DNA of 64,000 nt from Mangifera indica. Its lineage: Eukaryota; Streptophyta; Magnoliopsida; Sapindales; Anacardiaceae. The stretch's first letter is position 1. The number at the start of each line of letters is the position of its first letter. Positions 58,801-64,000 of this stretch are shown here, piece by piece. The notes below the pieces were generated by a model that was not told the origin of the DNA, searched no databases, and saw only the letters and a list, made by a program, of their open reading frames with translations. Both the position numbers and the translations under genes were made by a program. Location: the NCBI RefSeq assembly GCF_011075055.1, contig NW_025401106.1, forward strand, positions 310,001 to 374,000, in the 5' to 3' direction.

Positions 58801-61800
58801 ACCTTATTTGGACAACAAGACTATTACTTCTTATTGTTGTTTTGCATTTATAATTGGGTCTTAATTGAACAACCAAACCTACTATTAACAACTTCTCACT
58901 TTATGTGTTCCTTATTCAAAAGCATTTAGAAATCAGATTAATAATATGCCTCAAATATGATTCTAAAGCATATATTAGTCTTAACTTGATTGAAGTCAAA
59001 CGAGTCTTATGGTGCCTTTTAAAACACAACATATACTCATCAATATTTGACTCCTTCATGACTGTCATACCTTATCCAAGTCGTATTATTCACTAAACTA
59101 GTAATTCTAATATTTTCAAATATTGAGTTAATTTTAGTAAAAACTCTTTTAACACTATCAGTTTATGGTAAACCTTCAATGAGGTAATTGTTAATGGACT
59201 CATTATGACAAGTAAATTTAAACTAATGGATTTCTTTTACTCAACATAGAAATCCTTTTATTCAATTAAGCTTTCATTTTAGGCTTGGGTGGCTTAACAA
59301 CTCGCTGGGCCAAAGCTATATTCTTAATCAACAGTGTAAATTCAAATCTTATCTCTAACTCTTTAAAGTTAGAGTTAGTCAGAACCTCTATTATGACATT
59401 ATTATTATTGTTCACAATAATGGATGTTATTAAAGATGATATGTAATAAACAATATTATTAGCAATAAATAACTTTAAAACCTTATAAGCTATTATCCAT
59501 GAAGATTTTAGGCGCATTATTATATAATCACCTTTGGGCAAAGAATATAAGATGCAATTAAGACCCTCGAGCATAAGGTTACAAATAAGAAGAACAAATA
59601 ACTTTGGAAAAATTTATCATCTGTGGGTAGATAAACCCCTTAGGTTACTGTTTTCTTTCACACCAGAAGAAAAACATATATCAATTGAAAAATTACAACC
59701 ACCTTTGGGTGAATTGAGATTTTCACGACCAATGTAATTCCACAATCACCTTATACAACTATCAATTTTAACACACAATAATCACCCTTAGGCAGGAAAT
59801 TGTATGTGTCAAATTGAAGAATGTCTCTTTCACTGAATATAAAAATTTTCACAAGTTTCAATGAATGCATCGTTTTGACAATTAAACTGATAACTTATAA
59901 TAACTTATACTAAGACTAAATAATATTGCCAAAATTAAAATTTCATGAGACACCACTTTAAATTATCTCTAACAATCTTAATTAAATATTGCAATAAATT
60001 TGTATTAGACAATATTCAAGATAACTTTAAAATAGTATAAGCCACACCTTATAAGAATTCTTGGTGCATCATCATTAAATCACCTTTGGACATAAAAATG
60101 ACATGTTATTAGAATCCCAAACACAAGGTCACGTACCCATATAAGGACTTTCAGAACAAATGATTTTGAAAGAAATATTACCTTTGAGTAGATAAAACTT
60201 TCTAAACCATTGGTCATTCTTTATTTAAAAGAATTACACATGTCAATTGAATAAGCCAACCACCTTTGAGTGTATTGAGTTCTTCATACTAATGTATTTC
60301 TAAAATTAACCTTATGTTTTAAAAACTAAAAAATGTATTATTACCGAAGGGAAAATTTTGCAATCCTCAACAATATACCACTTTGGTGATTACCATCATA
60401 AAAACTTACAAAATATTCCAATGATACAAAATATTATTGTCTATAATAAGATTTCATGAAACACGATACCTTATTGCCTCAGACAATCTTCTTTAAAATT
60501 GTTGCATTTAACCTAGTGAACAATAATCTTCACTATGAGAAGTACTTTATGCCACAATTTTTAATTTGAAATACAATTCACTTTCAAATGGAGACCTATA
60601 AATCTCTATATGTCCTTATATGTCATTACTAGCCATTCACGTGATACCATAAGTTCTTAATACAGGTCATAGGTTGTTGTTTGCCTTTCACAAGTTCTAA
60701 CATGCATCCTTAAACTTTAATATGCACTTACGTACCCTAGGGTAACTTTAAAACCATATTACAGCTCTCATAAGTTATTAACATACACTAATATGTCCAA
60801 ATGAACCTTTATGCAAACACACACACCCCTATTAGGAACTGATGACACACTATTATAAGCAATCACTTGATATAATTCACTATTTGCATGCATTGACATG
60901 TTTTCAGAAGACTTTACAGGTTACCTTCACCCACCATGAGCCTATATTTGCCTCTAGGGATTGTAAAATACTAAATAAATAATCTCATGCATTTAATGTG
61001 CCTCTAGAGCACATTTGCGTGCCTCATGCCCGTATGGAAGTTCTCCATGTGCTAACACACACCTCCAAAACCACTTCACACGCTGTCACGCACCCCTTAA
61101 CATGCCCACACGTCTTCTATTAGTTTCACGCGCTTGATTTGAGCTTGCACGTGCTAGCACCATATATCCATCAATTTTTAGTGCATGTAATCCACGCACA
61201 ATCTTTAGATGGGTTGAGTTTGAACCTGATTGGGTCAAGTCTCGATTGGGTTATTGAGTCGGTTTGCCCATGCTTTAACTAGGTTGACCTCTTTTTTTAA
61301 ACTTTCGGATCAATTGACCCATTTGGCTTTAGGATTGGGTATCTGAGTTTTCCCAACCCAGTTTAAACCTACAAACTCAAAAACCCTAGAAACGATTTTG
61401 CTTTGATACCGCATGTAAGATTTATTATGCATGAACAAATATAAAATCATGCATTTATAATTCACAAGATTAACACACAAATAATAAAACATTGAATTAA
61501 ACTTTAAAGTTTTAGGAATACCTGGATCGTCATGCAAATTGAATTCATACAGCTGCTTAAATTACCTGCTAAAATCACTTCCCGACATGACTTGGTCTTC
61601 TACTTTAGAAACTTTTCTAAATGATAACTTTGTATGGGAAAACTATACTACAACCATCTACATTAGGTTTTGGAGTTGGGATCTAGCTAATATATAGTAG
61701 GTTAATTGACCCCCCATCAAGGTTCAATAAACCTCAAGACCCACACTTATATTGTCCATCTAGATCATAACTATTAAGTGTATTGGACTCATCTTTATTG

Positions 61801-61904
61801 ATCACTTAAGTTTATCTATAAACTAATATTTGACTATTCAATTACCTAGTTTTATTAAACCAAAATCATAATTAATGTTAACGCACATCAAGAAATTTCT
61901 AACA
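55880..61904 (-). mobile_element. Degenerate Copia retrotransposon in the upstream intron of GFA copy 2
   Basis: LTRs at 55880-56370 and 61414-61904 are both 491 bp and run TGTAAGATTTATTATG to AATTTCTAACA. On the minus strand a primer site (GGTATCAAAGCA, about 61411-61400) adjoins the right LTR, and a polypurine tract (CCAAGTAAGAGAA) precedes the left LTR, so the element reads leftward. The interior of about 5 kb is heavily decayed. One clear domain trace is the minus-strand RT stretch V-F-L-N-E...E-V-Y-M-V near 58030-58100, equivalent to F-L-N-G-x-L-x-E-x-V-Y-M. Flanks GAGGA and GACAA may be a decayed 5-bp target duplication; copy 1 has GAGGA at this site. Short plus-strand frames within it are not genes. 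Confidence 0.82.
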
Positions 61905-62241
61905 GACAATAGTAGTAATAAAGACTAGAGTTTAGTATTGAAGAAGTGAGAATTAAGGAAATGGATGCAATAAAGAAAAAATACAAGAGTTAGCTTTCAT
62001 TTCAACTTTTCAAGTCTCCACCAGAGCCAAAACATGAAACATTTGTTTGCAGGTGCTAAATGTAGAGAATCTTAGTATCATATTGATTTGCTAAGCTGTC
62101 CAATAAACTGTGGTGCTTGGATTGAAAATTTTCATTGTAAACTCCCTAGATAATCTAAAAATAAATAAATAAATTCATTTTCTAAAAAATGTTGTAGCTC
62201 ACTTTTTAAAAAATGAGTGGAAAAAAGGGCAAAATATAGAG

Positions 62242-62880
62242 AGAATGGCTTCTCTGGCTCAGGATGTATGTTATTGGTAGTAACTAGGCTTCACATCTAA
62301 TGATTTGGAATTTAAAGTTGGATACGAACCAAACCAAGCCTAAACACTTTCTAGTTCAAGTTCGGCACAATTAAAAAATGTTAAGGTTAGAATTTTGCTT
62401 AAGTTCGTCTAGCTAAAATTAAGGATAACTTGAGTTCAGTCGAACAAAAATGGTTTGTCTTAGTTCAACTCAAGTTTCACTCGAGTTTATTGCTAGAATT
62501 TGTAGCTCAGATTTTTGGCTCGAATTAATGGCTCGAGTTCACGATTCATTGACAAAACAACATCGTTAAATTTAATAATAGCCAAAATAACATCATTTTG
62601 CCTATTGCTTGACAAAACTCGAATCAAGCCGCAAACTAAGTTCAACGTTTTGCCCATTGCTTGACATAACCCAAATTGAGCCATGAACCAAATTGAACCA
62701 TCTCTTGGCTTGTAAGTCAAATCATGTTAAACCCCTTCTAGCTCAAGTTCAGTTCTGTTTAAAAAGCGAGTCAATCCTTATGGCTCCAACTTGGCGATTA
62801 GTTAAAACAAAACAGAGCATTCACGGTAAAAATTACTAAATTTTATGGTTTAGTTAAGCTTAAGAAGTTTTCCAATTTGA
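62242..62880. mobile_element. TCGAGTT-rich repetitive insertion, second copy
   Basis: Present in duplication copy 2 but absent at the equivalent place in copy 1 (near 41205), so it is an insertion of about 640 bp. It shares GGCTCGAGTTC, TTCATTGACAAAAC and similar words with 47125-47638. No terminal repeats or coding capacity recognised. Confidence 0.55.
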
Positions 62881-63156
62881 TTATTTGAAAACTCTATAAA
62901 GTACAGTGGTTTATATCATGTTTATCAAATATAGTGATGGACAAGTTTTACAAAATTTTTATTTTAAAAGAAACTAAGAAATTGTGCAATAAAACATCCA
63001 TTTATAGAAGGTTGTCATTTATCTCTTCACACATTAAAAATAGAGTTATGCAAAGCATAAATCATGTAAAAGGTGTAAGAAACATCTCTCAACAGACAAG
63101 AAAATGAGTTAAAAAAAAAGAAGATAAAGATACAAATATATTCTTTTTGTTATACA

Positions 63157-63426
63157 TGGTGGATTTTTCCACCACATGAATTTGACTTTGGCCAAAAGAT
63201 AATGGGAAGACATTAAATGGCTTGGAAAATTGCCATTTTTGTTGATTGGAGCGGCGGCAAAATTTCCTATAAATACCCCCCCTCATATCTTCATGTAATA
63301 TACATTTTTTCTTCAATCTAAAGCTTCCTTGCTTCTTGTTTTCTTCCTTCTTGTTTTCCATATACTGGGATTGATTAACTGAGATTATATTTTTAATTTG
63401 CAATTCATTCCATTCTATTTATAACA
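63157..63426 (+). mobile_element. LTR of a retrotransposon entering the window's right edge
   Basis: Runs from TGGTGGATTTTTCC to TTATAACA, 270 bp. It carries a TATA box (CCTATAAATACC near 63266) and is followed by a primer-site-like CGTTATCAGCAC at 63427. The left end is set where homology with duplication copy 1 stops. The interior continues beyond 64000, so the superfamily cannot be told. Confidence 0.65.
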
Positions 63427-63589
63427 CGTTATCAGCACAATCAGCTCAGGTATATTATAATCTTTCCGTTATGTCATTATACTGTTTATATATTATAAAT
63501 ACGAATATCTCAGTTGTGATATCCTAGTTATCTTTTAATTTCTATTATGCTTCTATTTAATTTTTCATTATAATTGTATCCTATTTGCA

Positions 63590-63990
63590 ACCCGAAGTTT
63601 GTAAAATTGTAAATCTGGACCTGAAGTCCTGAAACCTTTGAATCTAGACCTGAAATCTAGAATATCATAAATCTGGACCCAAAGTTCTGAATATTATTTG
63701 CAATTTAAAGTTTACAAAATTATGAATCTGGAACTACAATCTTGAATATCATGAATCTGGATTTGAAATCCTGAATATCATTCGTAACCTGAAGTTTACA
63801 AAATCATAAATTTAGACCTGAAGTCATAAATATCATTTGTATCCTAAAGTTTACCAAAACCATGAATTTAGACTAGAAGTCCTGATATTATTTGAATATT
63901 CATTTTTATTCTAGTAATTGTATTCAATTTATTTGAATATTTATTTTTATTTATATCCGATTTACAACCTGAAGTTTGTAAAATCGTGAG
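63590..63990 (+). repeat. Diverged tandem repeats in the leader of the LTR element
   Basis: At least seven imperfect units built on AATCTGGACCTGAAGTCCTG with ATATCAT tails. They are interleaved with a second module built on AACCTGAAGTTTGTAAAATC. Unit spacing is about 29-57 bp. Confidence 0.75.
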
Positions 63991-64000
63991 AATATATATA

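Larger units (their letters stand above)
54745..63155. repeat. Segmental duplication, copy 2, interrupted by insertions
   Basis: Matches copy 1 over 54745-55878 and 61905-63155. It is split by a Copia element (55880-61904) and by a TCGAGTT-rich repeat (about 62242-62880). It ends where an LTR begins at 63157. Confidence 0.75.

Noticed and set aside
59266..59574. 102-codon minus-strand frame
   Set aside because: It lies within the decayed Copia interior and matches no domain I know; probably chance or debris.
63089..63403. 104-codon minus-strand frame
   Set aside because: It runs across the left edge of an LTR and is antisense to its TATA box; not a gene.
1..64000. tRNA, rRNA, CRISPR or bacterial-type operon features
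   Set aside because: None seen. TGGTATCAGAGC-like strings are retroelement primer sites beside LTRs, not tRNA genes, and the tandem repeats do not have CRISPR structure.

Overview
The window is nuclear DNA from a plant, most likely a eudicot. It is AT-rich, its genes have many small exons with GT-AG introns, and its noncoding space is crowded with plant-type transposable elements (Copia, Gypsy, TRIM-like, hAT, MULE, Tourist-like) plus an old endogenous pararetrovirus. The species cannot be named from the sequence alone.

Layout. 1-2640: decayed caulimovirid (pararetrovirus) remnant carrying a Tourist-like MITE. 3393-35961 (+): one large gene of 18 coding exons for a 558-residue tetratricopeptide-repeat (kinesin-light-chain-like) protein with an N-terminus resembling a mitochondrial presequence. 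Its coding sequence is only 1.68 kb; most of its 32.6 kb is introns 9, 14 and 17, which hold Copia, Gypsy and small LTR elements. 37959-40127 (+): a six-exon GEX1 gene (KAR5/Brambleberry-type nuclear-fusion membrane protein). 40360-40779 (-): an intact single-coding-exon gene of the GFA/CENP-V zinc family, tail-to-tail with GEX1. 42.2-54.7 kb: AT-rich spacer, a dead DUF1985/MULE composite and a dead hAT element with clear terminal repeats and target-site duplication. 54979-55398 (-): a second GFA/CENP-V copy, part of a segmental duplication whose upstream side is interrupted by a 6-kb Copia element. 61.9-63.15 kb: the rest of the duplicated block. 63157-64000: start of another LTR retrotransposon with a repeat-rich leader.

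Three kinds of genes look functional: the TPR gene, GEX1 and the first GFA/CENP-V gene. The second GFA copy has an open frame but has lost one predicted zinc-binding cysteine and its upstream splice donor. The three genes show no obvious shared pathway; they look like ordinary plant neighbours. The most notable features are how transposons have built the introns of one housekeeping-type gene, and the partly decayed GFA duplicate with an LTR close upstream in the sense direction. Exon boundaries were placed by eye from reading frame, splice dinucleotides and remembered family resemblance, not by transcript evidence.
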